Assembly (NCBI GenBank): GCA_019022495.1
Contig: JAFEKR010000002.1
Coordinates: 1,736,001 to 1,800,000 of the forward strand
From: Epichloe hybrida
Lineage: Eukaryota; Ascomycota; Sordariomycetes; Hypocreales; Clavicipitaceae
Direction of reading: 5' to 3'
Length of the DNA stretch: 64,000 nucleotides
Below, piece by piece: positions 30,800-43,126 of the stretch (positions are counted from its first letter, which is position 1; each line of letters starts with the position of its first letter). Below the pieces are notes generated by a model. That model worked only from the letters and a program-made list of their open reading frames with translations, had not been told where the DNA came from and ran no database searches. The position numbers were made by a program, and so were the translations under genes.

Positions 30800-32149
30800 T
30801 ATACCCTTACTTAAGCATGTCTAATAAGTCCCTTTTTTATAATAGTCCTATGAATTATCCTATAGGTTATTAATCCTATTCCTTACTTATTATTATTAGA
30901 TATATAATATATCTGCCCTGCTAGCTATTACGTAGTAATAGTAACTACCTTACTTCTATGCCTTAGTTTTATAGTGTATGTAACGCGTTTACCTTACTAA
31001 CCTATTATTTATTATAATCTCTAGCCTTACCCTTACTAGTTTATTAATTACTTAATATAGGTTTAAAACTATATATAAATATCTTACTTAGTTTTTTTTA
31101 TATATCTTACTTTCCCTTATATAATACTATCCCTTTACTATTATAATTCTATTATACTTTCCCCTTTATCCTATTAAAACCTCCTTCTTAAATAATTATT
31201 CTCCTATTAAAATATACCTTATAATTTATCTAACCCTCCTTTACCCTTAGTTACTTTTACTATACCTTTAGCCTATTCTATTAGTAAGTTTCTTATAGAG
31301 AGTAACTTAAATAATAACTAATTTACTACTTCCTAATTAGTCTAGTGCCCTTATAGGCTATATATAAAACAGGCCCTTACTACTAATGTTCTAGAATATT
31401 ATTTACTTAAATCTAGAGAATTATACCCTTTATATTAAAAGTAATACCTTTCCTATGTATAGTATACTAGGCTTTTATTTACTAACCCTTATCTTTATTA
31501 TACACTAAAGGATATTAAGGTAAAGATTACTATAGGTATATATATTATTAAATCTAGAGTCCCTAAAACTTTAGATATAAAAAAGAAAATACCTATACTA
31601 TTTTAAAGGTATTATTACCTTATTAGTTAGTAAAACTCCCTCCTTACCTAGGCTTAGTTTAATCTAGCTTTTATTTAGTTAGCCCTTAGGGCATCCCTTA
31701 TTACTAATATTACTATAATAAATATAACTAGTCTTAAAGTTACCCCTTTTATTAGCACTAGCCCTTTAGCTAGCTATAGTATAGCTTACTTTATATAGTA
31801 AGCTATAAGCATTTTATTCTAATAAAACTAATAAGTTATTAGTAAACTAACTATAATATATAAAGAGATATATAATTAGTTTACTACGCTTCTCTAAGCT
31901 TTAATGCCTTATTACTAGGATAAAATCTAGTAATATGTTTAAATTACTAGGTTAAGTAATAAATCTCCTTCTTATTACTACTAGTAACTTTTATGCCTTC
32001 TCTCTATAATAAGTCTAACTTATAATTATATCCCTAGAGCCTTAGGAGCTAGCTATCCTTTAGCTAGAAATAATACTCCTCCCCCCCTTAGTTATCCTTC
32101 TCTTACTTATTACTTACTTACTAGGTCTTCTATTACACTCTCTCTTATA

Positions 32150-33734
32150 CAGAGCTTTGTACTACACTACACTACATACTACACTACACTACATACTACA
32201 CTACACTACATACTACACTACACTACATACTACACTACACTACATACTACACTATAAGAAGATTTTTCTACTACATGTAGTATTTGTAGTATTTTGTTAT
32301 ATTTAGTAATATAATAGCTTATAATAGCTTATAATAGCTTATAATAGCTTATAATAGCTTATAATAGCTTATAATAGCTTATAATAGCTTATAAATTTAT
32401 TAGCTATTAGTATTAATAAGTATTTCCTTTAAGTAAAAATCATATATATAAGTAAAAAAGCTATAAAGAAGTAAGTTATAGTTATAATAACTTACTTATA
32501 AACTCACTTTTATAAAAATCCCTCTCTTTTAAGTAAAAATTATATATTTAAGTAAGAAAGCTATAGAGAAGTTACTTATAGTTATAAAGACTTATTTATA
32601 GACTTACTTTTATAAAAATTCCTTTATTTAAGTAAAAATCTTATGTTTAAGTAAGAAAGCTATAAAGAAGTTACCTATAGGTATAAGGACCTACTTTTAG
32701 ACCCACTTTTATATAAATCTCTCTTTTTAAGTAAAAATCATGTATTTAAGCAAGAAAGCTATAAAGAAGTTACCTATAGGTATAAGGACCCACTTTTAGA
32801 CCCACTTTTATATAAATCTCTCTTTTTGAGTAAAAATCATGTATTTAAGCAAGAAAGCTATAAAGAAGTTACCTATAGGTATAAGGACCCACTTTTAGAC
32901 CTACTTTTAGACCTGTTTTTAGAAAAAACTATATTACTAAGTAAGAAAACTAAAGATAATCTATATTATTTAACTTACTTTTAAAGCTTATTTTTAAATA
33001 ACTTTAATACTAAGGAAAATTCATTATATATATTTATTAAATCTATAATTAAATAGTTAAGTTCTTTTTAAGTAACTTTACTTAGTACTTTTACTATTTC
33101 TTTTACTAAAAAAACCCTTAAAGTTAATATAATTATTTATAACTCTAATAAAATAGCTATATTACTAGAAACTTCTTTATTAGTTTAATTTTATTATTCT
33201 CTTATTAATAAGATAGTTATATATATATATATATAATATTATTAGAGTTTTAGTCTTATTTATATATAATAAAAAATAATTTCTTTAGGGTAATTCCTAT
33301 ATTTTAAGCAAAAAAAGCATACTAAAATAAATAGTAAATCTAAAGAAAAAGATATTAAGATAAAGTAACCTCTATAATTAAGGGAAGAAAATAGGTTATA
33401 ATTATAAACTAAAATATACCTTATTTAGCTTCTATATACCTATAATTAGCTTAATAATCTAAATAATCTTAAACTTTAAGAATTTATAACTAAATAACTA
33501 AATTATAATAAAAAAAACAGCTAATATTAACTTAATTAAGAAAAATCTAAGGAATATTATAAAACTATATAATACCCCACTTTTTTTTTTACTAATACTA
33601 AATTTGTAGTATTTGTAGTGTAGTGTAGTATTTACTACACTACACTACATACTATACTACACTAAAATCTACTACACTACATACTACAACGAAAGCCAAA
33701 ATACTACATTTACTACACTACATGCAAAGCTCTG
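32150..33734. mobile_element. hAT-like non-autonomous element A (1585 bp)
   Basis: Terminal inverted repeats CAGAGCTTTG / CAAAGCTCTG are flanked by a perfect 8-bp duplication CTCTTATA (32142-32149 and 33735-33742), the hallmark of hAT transposons. Subterminal arrays of TACTACACTACAC (left) and their complement (right) cover about 100 bp at each end. An internal ATAATAGCTT 10-bp tandem array lies near 32,312-32,395, and five diverged ~115-bp repeats (AAGAAAGCTATAAAGAAGTT units) lie at 32,400-32,930. No transposase ORF is visible. Confidence 0.88.
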
Positions 33735-33742
33735 CTCTTATA

Positions 33743-36700
33743 TATACTTTATATACTAACCTTATTTACACTATCTAAGTCCTAGGTTATACCTAAGGTA
33801 AATAAGGTAAATAACTTATTATACTATAACTATTACCTAGTAATAATAATACTATAGCTATAGTAATAATAGTATAACTCTAGATAAAGGCAGCGCGCCC
33901 TTATTTATCTTCTCCTAGTAATTTAGGTAATAACTTAATAGATAATTATCCTTATTAAGTAGTAGTAGTAAAAAGTAGTAATTTAGTGCCTTAGGTGCTT
34001 ATAGGAGTCCTTATAAGTATATAAGTCTTTTAAAATTAATTTAGTCTATTATTATATTATATATCTCCTTATTTTACCTTAAACTTATTAAGAGCCTATA
34101 TTTATACTATATTCTCTCATAGTTCTTATATAGGCTATATATAACTTACTTACTTAATAAGTATATTATATCTTTTACCCTAGCCTAAGGTATTCTAAGC
34201 CACTAGGATTTACTTAACCTAATATTCCTTAATAAGTTTATTATTACTTTTTATAAGGACCTATTCTAGTCCTAGATAGGAGTCCTAGAGCTTCTAACTA
34301 AGGAGAGGGTTCTCTATAGTGTATTTAATAAGGTCTATATAAAATACTAGGTAAATACCTCTTAGAATATTAAGCTATATTATAAGTAATATTAGGACTT
34401 CTATAACTATATACTTTACTACTACCTAATTAAGTTTCTATAAGGGGTAGTTAGTTTTAATATTTTTAAGTAAAAGCTATACCTTATTTCTAACCTAAAA
34501 CTATTTTACTAGCTAATATAAAGTAAATATAGTGTCTTACTACCTTTATTATATATAAGCTATTATAGCTTATACTAGATAAGTACCCTCCTAAAGGTAC
34601 TTAAGAAACTATATTACTTACCCCTTTAGTATTATTATAAAAGTAAATATATCTAGTAGTGCTTAGACTAGCTTTAGGTTATAGCTATATAGTAGCTTAT
34701 TTAGGCTAACTCTTATTATAGAAAATAGCCTATTATTAATTATAAGCTAGTAAGTAGCTAGATATTCTAGCTAGTTAAACTATAAGAAAAAGACTATAAT
34801 ATGTAATATTACTTATACCTCTTAGTTTACTTACTTTATACTACTATTAATCTATAGGTAATATAATGTAAAAAGTAACTAATTAATCCTAACTAGGGAG
34901 TATAATATTATCTAAAACTTTCCTAACTAATCTAAACTATAATCTATAATAATTAATTAAGGAAACCCCTTAAACTACTACTAAACTATTTTAAATCTCT
35001 TTATATATTCCTTAGCTTTTATAAAAGTTATAGCCTTAAGCTAAATAAATTTAGAGAGTTAATTTATAATAACTATTAGGTATTATAGATTTTCTAGGGA
35101 TAGTACTAGTAAGTTTATTATAAAGTTAATAGAGATCTATAACTAAAACTAGTTAGAAATAGGTAAAGGCTTTAGTAAGCCCTAGCGTTATTAATAGCTC
35201 TTATAACTACTATAGTAATAATAGTTATAAATAAACCTAGTAATATCTTATAATATCCTATCCTAGTAAAACTACTATTATAAGATTTAGAATGTAATAT
35301 TATAGCCTAGGTGCCTTACTACTAGTAAATTATAGTATTACTATATTAGGGTTATTATAAGAGGCTCCTACGCTAGGACCTAGGTATAGCCCCTAAACTA
35401 GAGTGCCTTATAAGCACTTATAAAATAATTTACTACTTATTCTCTTATAAGTGCCTTAATAGAAAACCTCTAGGCCCTTTCCTAGATAGCCCTTAATTAG
35501 ATACTATATATAAGGTTAGAGATAATAGCCTAGTCCTATAAGGTCTAAAGGTATTTAGTAGTAAAGAGAACCTTACTAGCTAGTAGTAGCGCTATATTAC
35601 TATTATCTTACTATTTATCTAGTATTAGTAAGAGCTATGTAATAGTAATAGGTTATAGGATATATCCTATTCTAGAGGTTACCCCTTCCTAGTCTTATTC
35701 CCTTTAAGAAAGAGTATTAGGTTACTATACTTATATACTAGGTTTATACTAGAGGTAAAAATTAAATAGTATAAGTATATTTACTTATTAAGCTTACTAT
35801 TTTAATATTAACTAGGGAGTTATAAAGTACTCTAGGTTCTTATAGTTTATATAGATTATAAATAGACTAGAAATGCCCTATAGCTTAGCTAACTATGCCT
35901 TAAGGTATAAGATAATAGCTAATAATTCCTTATTATAAATTATATAGTTCTTTTATAAGGTTATAAGGCTAGTAAAGTAATAAGTAACTAGGTATATAAT
36001 ACTATCCTAGCCTTACTAGGAAAGGTATCCTCTAATAGCTATTCCTAAATAATTAGCTTTTACTACTATAGGGAGATTTAGGTTCTATTATACTAGTACT
36101 AGGTATGTAATAAAGGTATCTTTTAGCTTATTAAAGGCATTATTCTCTTTAAGTCCCTATTAGAAAGGGATATTTCTCTTAGTTAATTATATTAGTAATA
36201 TTACTAGTTCTAAAAAGTTACTAATAAAGTTATAATAGAAGTTAGTAAACCCTAGGAAGCTATAGACCCCCTAAAGTTTTATTAGGGCTACTTACTCCCT
36301 AATAGCTATAACCTTTACTAGGTCTAGGCAAATAAAATAACTTACTATAATAATATATCCTAGGTATTAAACCTCCTTTACTATAAATATAGACTTATTA
36401 AAGTCTAAGTATAAACCTATAGCCCTTAGGTAGCTTAATATTAACTAGACCTTAGCTATATAGTCTTTCCTTAATCCCCCTAAGTAAACTAAGATATTAT
36501 CTAAGTATACTATAATAAAATCCCCTAATATATTCCCTAAGGACTTATTAATATAATATTAGAATATTACTAGTGTATTAGCTAAGCTAAAGGGGCAAAC
36601 TAGCTACTTAAATAGCCTAAACCTAGTTTAGAACGCTATAAGGTACTCCTAGCCCTTAGTAATCTATAGCTTATAAAATACTATATAAATATTTACCTTT

Positions 36701-36947
36701 ATAAACTAGTGTGCCTAGGATAAGGAATAGAGTATTTTCTTAATTAATAGGAGAGGATAGTAATCCTATGCTATTATCTTATTAAGAGCATGGTAGTTTA
36801 CGTAAAAACGCCACCCCCTATTAGCCTTTTTAATAAGGAGAACTAGAGCTATAGCTAATAATAAGCTAGTATAAATCTAACCCTTATCTATTAGGTTTGT
36901 GATTTAGCGCCTAACCTCTAGAAGCTAGTCCCTTAGTATATTATATA
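33743..36947 (-). pseudogene. Gypsy pol remnant (reverse transcriptase to integrase)
   Basis: The minus strand at about 36,486-36,515 reads VYLDNILVYLGGLRKDYI, a RIP-altered YLDDILVYS motif. It is followed by LRAIGLYLDFNKSIFIVKEV and YLGYIII, the conserved sequence after the catalytic Asp pair in gypsy reverse transcriptases. RNase H and integrase should follow toward 34 kb. Numerous stops are present. The upstream gag/protease part is at 38.8-42.9 kb, broken by two hAT-like insertions. Confidence 0.75.
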
Positions 36948-36955
36948 GTAGTCCC

Positions 36956-38833
36956 CAGAGTATTGTTTGTAGTGTAGTTAGTGTAGTTTTTAGGAAAAAT
37001 TTGTATTTATAGTGTAGTTTTTTTTTTCTTGTAGTTAGTATAGTGTAGTTTTTTTTTTTATAGTGTAGTGTATTATAGTTTTTTTTTTTTTTTATAGTTA
37101 GTGTAGTGTAGTTTTTTTTTGCTTATAGTGTAGTGTAGTTAGTGTAGTTACTAACTATACTAACTACAAAAACTACAATATAGTGTTAGTAAAAGAAAAA
37201 GTAGGCCTTTTTATTATATAATGTTATTATAAGGATTAAAAGAAAGCTAGTTATATAGAAGCTTTTATTATTACCTATTTTACTTAATTAGTTATAGAAT
37301 TTATAATATTTACTTTTTTTTAAGAATTTTACTATAACTAGGGTTATTTATAATATTATACCTTTTTAATAATACTATTATACTTATTACTTTATTTTAC
37401 TAATATAACTTTAAGAAAAACCTTCTAATTATTTTATTTACTATTATTATTAATTATTTTATATTTTTATTATTAATTTAATTAAAAAATACCTTAAACT
37501 AATATAATTAAATTAAATTAGAAATCTAAACAAATATATAAAAGTTAATAGAATATATACTTAGTACTTTAATATTATTATTAATATAATAAGAACTTAA
37601 AAAAAGCTTAAACTATTTATTTACTATTTAAACTAATTAAATATTACTTTAAGCTTTATAATTCTAAAGCTTTAAGAAGTTATATATAGTAACTTTATAT
37701 ATCTTATTATAATAATATATAAAGAAAGAATATATAATAAACTAATATTTATAATTTATTAATAAATAACTAATAGTATTATTTTAATTACCTTATATAG
37801 CTTAAATAAGCTATAAAAAATAAGTTTAACTTATTTTTAAAAATAATACTAGGACTTAGTTTTATATAATATACTATACTTATTATAAAAGCTTTAATAA
37901 CTTTTATAACCTTAATTACTATTATTACTATAATTACTATTATTTTACTTTTATTATTATTTTAAAAAAAATATAAAAGAGAAAACATTTTTATAATATT
38001 AATATTTTTAAAAACCTTAAAATACTAAGTTATTAAAAACTATAGCTTTTACTATAGTAATTTACTTATAATTACTAGTATTTATATTTAAGTTATTTAT
38101 TTATTATTTATTTATTATTAAACTTTAACACTAATAATATTATAAGTAATCTTAGTAATCTTAGTAATCTTAGTAATACTAGTAATATTAGTAATACTAG
38201 TAATATTAGTAATATTAGTATTATAAGCTATTATAAGCTATTATAAGCTATTATAAGCTATTATAAGCTATAATAAGATATAATAAGCTACTTATATTAA
38301 GTTTACTAGTAGTTTTTTTATAGTTTTTTTAAAATAAGTAATAATAATAATTTCTAGAAATATAAAATAATTTCTAGAAATAGTAAATAATATAATAAAA
38401 AGGTTTTTCTTTAAGTTATATTAGGGAAATAAAGTATTAAGTTAAATAGTATTATTAAAAAAGTATAATATTATATATAACCTTACTTAGTTATAATAAA
38501 ATTATAAAAATAATATAATATTATAAATTCTATAACTAATTTAATAAAATAGGTAATAATAAAAGCTTTTATATAACTAGTATTCTTTTAACCTTATAAA
38601 TACTAATAACTAATAAAAAGTCTAATACTATATTTATAGTGTTTGTAGTTAGTGTAGTTTAGGAAAAAAAATTTATAGTGTAATATATTATAGTTTTTTT
38701 TTTATAGTTAGTGTAGTGTAGTTTTTTTTCCCTTGTAATTAGTGTAGTTTCTAGTGTAGTGTAGTTTATAGTGTAGTTACTACACTACACTACAAATACT
38801 ACATTACACTACACGTTTTAGTGCAATACTCTG
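36956..38833. mobile_element. hAT-like non-autonomous element B, copy 1 (1878 bp)
   Basis: Ends CAGAGTATTG / CAATACTCTG are flanked by the 8-bp duplication GTAGTCCC (36948-36955 and 38834-38841). Subterminal arrays are built of TAGTGTAG/TTAGTGTAG units. Internal arrays of TAATCTTAG and TTATAAGCTA lie near 38,150-38,290. It interrupts the gypsy reverse-transcriptase region. No transposase ORF is visible. Confidence 0.9.
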
Positions 38834-40302
38834 GTAGTCCCTAAGGGAGTGTTAGTTTAGACCTATTCTAATTCTTATATAAGCATATGTAGTAATTAAG
38901 GGACCCCTAATAAGGGGGTAGGCTATTAGCTCTAGCCTTATTAAAAAGGTCCGTAAAGTTAACTAACTCCTTAGGTAATATTAATATGTCTAGGCTATTA
39001 GGCTTTATCCTAGGCGCTATAATCTATAGTACTATTATTATTTCCCTAAGGCTTATAGTAATAAATATTATAGAAGTGTCCTTCCTATAGTATACCTAGT
39101 GCGCTTCTATAGCATATAAGGACTTAATAATCCCTTATACTAGAGTCTTTACCTTACGCGTAAAGGCTTTAGAGATATATAAGCCCTTTACTACTCTAAT
39201 AACTAATTACTATTTTACTATATAAATAACTATATTATAATGTTCTAGCTATAGTATCCTAAGTATAATGTCTTATATAAGGCCTAGGATAATATATAAA
39301 TACACTAATAACTCCTAGCTATTAATGTTTATTCTAGTGCGTACTATATAGGTAATTAAGGAGGTATCCTTTTATACCCTTTTTCCTTTTCTTTCTATTT
39401 TTACTATAGTCTAGATATACTTTCTCTTTAGTAAATATATAAGCTCTAGGCTAAACTATTTTACTACTACCTTACTTATAGCACTATAATAATTATAACT
39501 ATAATTAATCTAGATATTAATATAATAATATATATTAAAGAGTATAGGAATTAAGAATAGTAATTAGTCTATATATTATACTATATCTTGCTTTAACTCT
39601 ATATAGCTTAAATAGTTATCCTATATTATAGTATATAGTTAGCCTCCTTACCCCTATATAAGACTTTACTTAGGGATTACTTATTTTCTATAAGGGGAAT
39701 GTTTACCTCCTTATTTATGCTTTTCTTATTTACTTTATATAAGTTAATACTAACCTATAGGTAATAAGGTAGGAGAAAGGTACACTCCTAAATATAGTAG
39801 TCCTTAGATTTATATTATAAGTAGTATCCCTCCTAATAGTATTTAGCTAACTTCACTTCTAATACCTATTTAGCCTATTATATATTTATAGTAAGCTTTA
39901 GACCCTTCTCCTTCTTAACTAGCTTACTTTATTTTCCTAATTAAGTCCTTACTATATATACCTTAGTTATTAGTGTATTACTCTTATAGTTAGTCTAAGG
40001 TATAGGTTTAGCTAGCTATAGTTTACATTAGGACTAGTACTTATTCTCTATAGTAAAGGCCTTAATATTAACTATAATCTTATAATATTACATAATAGCT
40101 ATATATTACATGCTTTAGCTAATACCTTAGCTTATACTAATTTCTCTTAAATACTTATTAAGCGCTTATTAAAGCTTTACTAGCTTTATATTATCCCCCT
40201 AATAATCCTCTCTTACTAATAAGAGCTTCTTTATAAAGTAAATAAAGAATATAGAAAATAGCTCCCCTAGGCTTATTCTATCTAGTTAAGCTCTATAAGG
40301 GC

Positions 40303-42267
40303 TAGAGTATTGTTTGTAGTGTAGTTAGTGTAGTTTTTAGGAAAAATTTGTATTTATAGTGTAGTTTTTTTTTTCTTGTAGTTAATATATTGTAGTTTTT
40401 TTTTTATAGTTAGTGTAGTGTAGTTTTTTTTTTTTTATAGTGTAGTGTAATGTAGTTTTTTTTTACTTATAGTGTAGTGTAGTTAGTGTAGTTACTAACT
40501 ACACTAACTACAAAAACTACAAATATAGTGTTAGTAAAAAAAAAAGTGGGCCTTTTTATTATATAAGGTTATTATAAGGATTAAAAGAAGGCTAGTTATA
40601 TAGAAGCGTTTATTATTACTTATTTTACCTAATTAGTTATATAATTTATAAAATTTACCTTTTTTTAAGGATTTTACTATAACTAGGGTAATTTATAATA
40701 TTATAACTTTTTAATAATACTATTATACCTAATACTTTATTTTACTAATATAACTTAAAGAAAAACCTTCTTATTATTTTATTTACTATTACTATTAATT
40801 ATTTTATATTTTAAAATATTATTATTATTATTTTAAATAAAAAATACCCTAAACTAATAGAATAAAATTAATTAAGAAATCTAGATAAATTACTAGAAGT
40901 TAATAAAATATATACTTAGTACTTAAATCTTATTCTTAATATATATATATATATATTCTTTACGCTAGCTAGCTAACTATGTAGCTGTTCCTAAACTCAT
41001 CCGCTTATTCTTAATATAATAAGAACTTAAAAAAAGCTTAAACTATTTATTTAAGATTTAAACTAATTAAATATTACTTTTAGCTTTATAATTCTAAAGG
41101 CTTAAGAAGTTATATATAGTAACTTTATATATCTTATTACTATAATATATAAATAAAGAATATAATAAACTAATATTTATAATCTATTAATAAATAATTA
41201 ATAGTATTATTTTAATTACCCTATATAGCTTAATTAAGCTATAAAAAATAAGTTTAACTTATTTTTTAAAATAAAACTAAGACTTACTTTTATATAATAT
41301 ACTATACTTATTATAAGAGCTTTAATAACTTTAATAACCTTAATTACTATTATTACTATTATTACTTAATTACTATTATTTTACTTTTATTATTATTTTA
41401 AAAAAATATAAAAGAGAAAACATTTTTATAATATTAATATTTTTAAAAACCTTAAAATACTAAGTTATTAAAGGCTATAGCTTTTACTATAGTAATTTAC
41501 TTATAATTACTAGTATTTATATTTAAGTTATTTATTTATTATTTATTTATTATTAAACTTTAACACTAATAATATTATAAGTAATCTTAGTAATCTTAGT
41601 AATCTTAGTAATCTTAGTAATCTTAGTAATCTTAGTAATCTTAGTAATCTTAGTAATACTAGTAATATTAGTAATATTAGTATTATAAGCTATTATAAGC
41701 TATAATAAGCTATAATACATTACTTATATTAAGTTTACTAGTAGTTCTTTTTATAGTTTTTTTTAAGATAAGTAATAATAATAATTTATAAAAAGATAAA
41801 ATAATTTATAGAAATAGTAAATAATATAATAAGAAGGTTTTTCTTTAAGTTATATTAGGGAAATAAAGTATTAAGTTAAATAGTATTATTAAAAAAGTAT
41901 AATATTATATATAACCTTACTTAGTTATAATAAAATTATAAAAATAATATAATATTATAAATTCTATAACTAATTTAATAAAATAGGTAATAATAAAAGC
42001 TTTTATATAACTAGCTTTCTTTTAACCTTATAAATACTAATAACTAATAAAAAGTCTAATACTACATTTGTAGTATTTGTAGTTAGTGTAGTTTAGGAAA
42101 AAAAATTTATAGTGTAATATATTGTAGTTTTTTTTTTATAGTTAGTGTAGTGTAGTTTTTTTTTCCTTATAGTTAGTGTAGTTTATAGTGTAGTGTAGTT
42201 TATAGTGTAGTTACTACACTACACTACAAATACTACACTACACTACACGTTTTAGTGCAATACTCTG
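40303..42267. mobile_element. hAT-like non-autonomous element B, copy 2 (1965 bp)
   Basis: Near-identical in layout to copy 1 and in the same orientation. The ends are TAGAGTATTG (first C mutated to T) and CAATACTCTG, flanked by the 8-bp duplication ATAAGGGC (40295-40302 and 42268-42275). The TAATCTTAG array is longer than in copy 1. A 75-bp insertion absent from copy 1 lies at 40,929-41,003. Confidence 0.9.
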
Positions 42268-42904
42268 ATAAGGGCTATCTCCTATCTATATAAATTAGAG
42301 AATATAAACCTAAGGTATTCTAGGAATTTAGCTAGGTTAAAATTATAAATACTACCCTATTTAAAGAAAGTAGCTACCTAGGACTAGACTTTAGAGAATA
42401 GGTTTTAGTAAATAAATATTTACCTATTTTTATTAGTTTTAATAAAGTCCTTATTTACCTATAGCTTATATTCTATTAGAAACCTTTATATAGTAAATAA
42501 GGCCTTATTACTATTATATAGGTTACCTATAGGGATAGGTTTTTATTTTACTTTAGGTATAGTTAAGACTAGGTTAGAGGTAAGAGGTAAAGTAAGGTTA
42601 ACTATTAGGGCACTAGGTTAGGCTATAATAGGTAATTAGGTTAAAGGTCCTATAGTATTTATAGTTACTTATTATTAGAGGCACGTAAGCTTTGCTATTT
42701 GCTTATTAAGTATAAGTTAAAGTGTCTTAAATTAGGCCTATTAAGCTACTAGTAATACTATAGCATTAGATAGGGGAGTTATTATCCCCTAGCTAGGTTA
42801 GTCTTATAGTTAAAGCGTGTTTACTATATTTATTAATATATTTATTAGTATTTCTATTATATCTTTTAGTAGTTATTATAAAGGACTAAAGGAAGTCTCT
42901 TAAT

Positions 42905-43121
42905 TATTATAGACTAGCCCCTAGGTAACTATAATAAGGTGTTAATATAGTATTAAGAGACTTAAGGAAAAAGGAGGAAGGGTAAGAGGCTATCCCTAGT
43001 AGTACCCCTTATACCCCCTTAGTTACTTATATAAGCCTCCTTTCCTTACCCTAACTACTTATACCACTCCCCTCTTTAACTGCTATACAGACAATGCTTA
43101 GGCAAAGCCTAAGCTCTTACA
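42905..43121 (-). repeat. Gypsy element LTR (right)
   Basis: 217 bp matching the left LTR. Here the inner end is mutated (TTATTATAGACTAG) and the outer end is preserved (AACTGCTATACAGACAATGC). Confidence 0.9.
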
Positions 43122-43126
43122 CCCTT

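Larger units (their letters stand above)
30583..43121 (-). mobile_element. Gypsy-type LTR retrotransposon nested in the copia element
   Basis: 217-bp LTRs (30583-30799 and 42905-43121) begin TGTTATGGACTAG and end CTCTTACA, and are flanked by the duplication CCCTT (30578-30582 and 43122-43126). Subtracting three internal insertions leaves about 7.1 kb, normal for gypsy elements. Coding direction is minus, shown by the reverse-transcriptase motif near 36,500. The insertion point is about 85 bp inside the copia's 3' LTR. The interior is strongly RIP-mutated. Confidence 0.92.
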
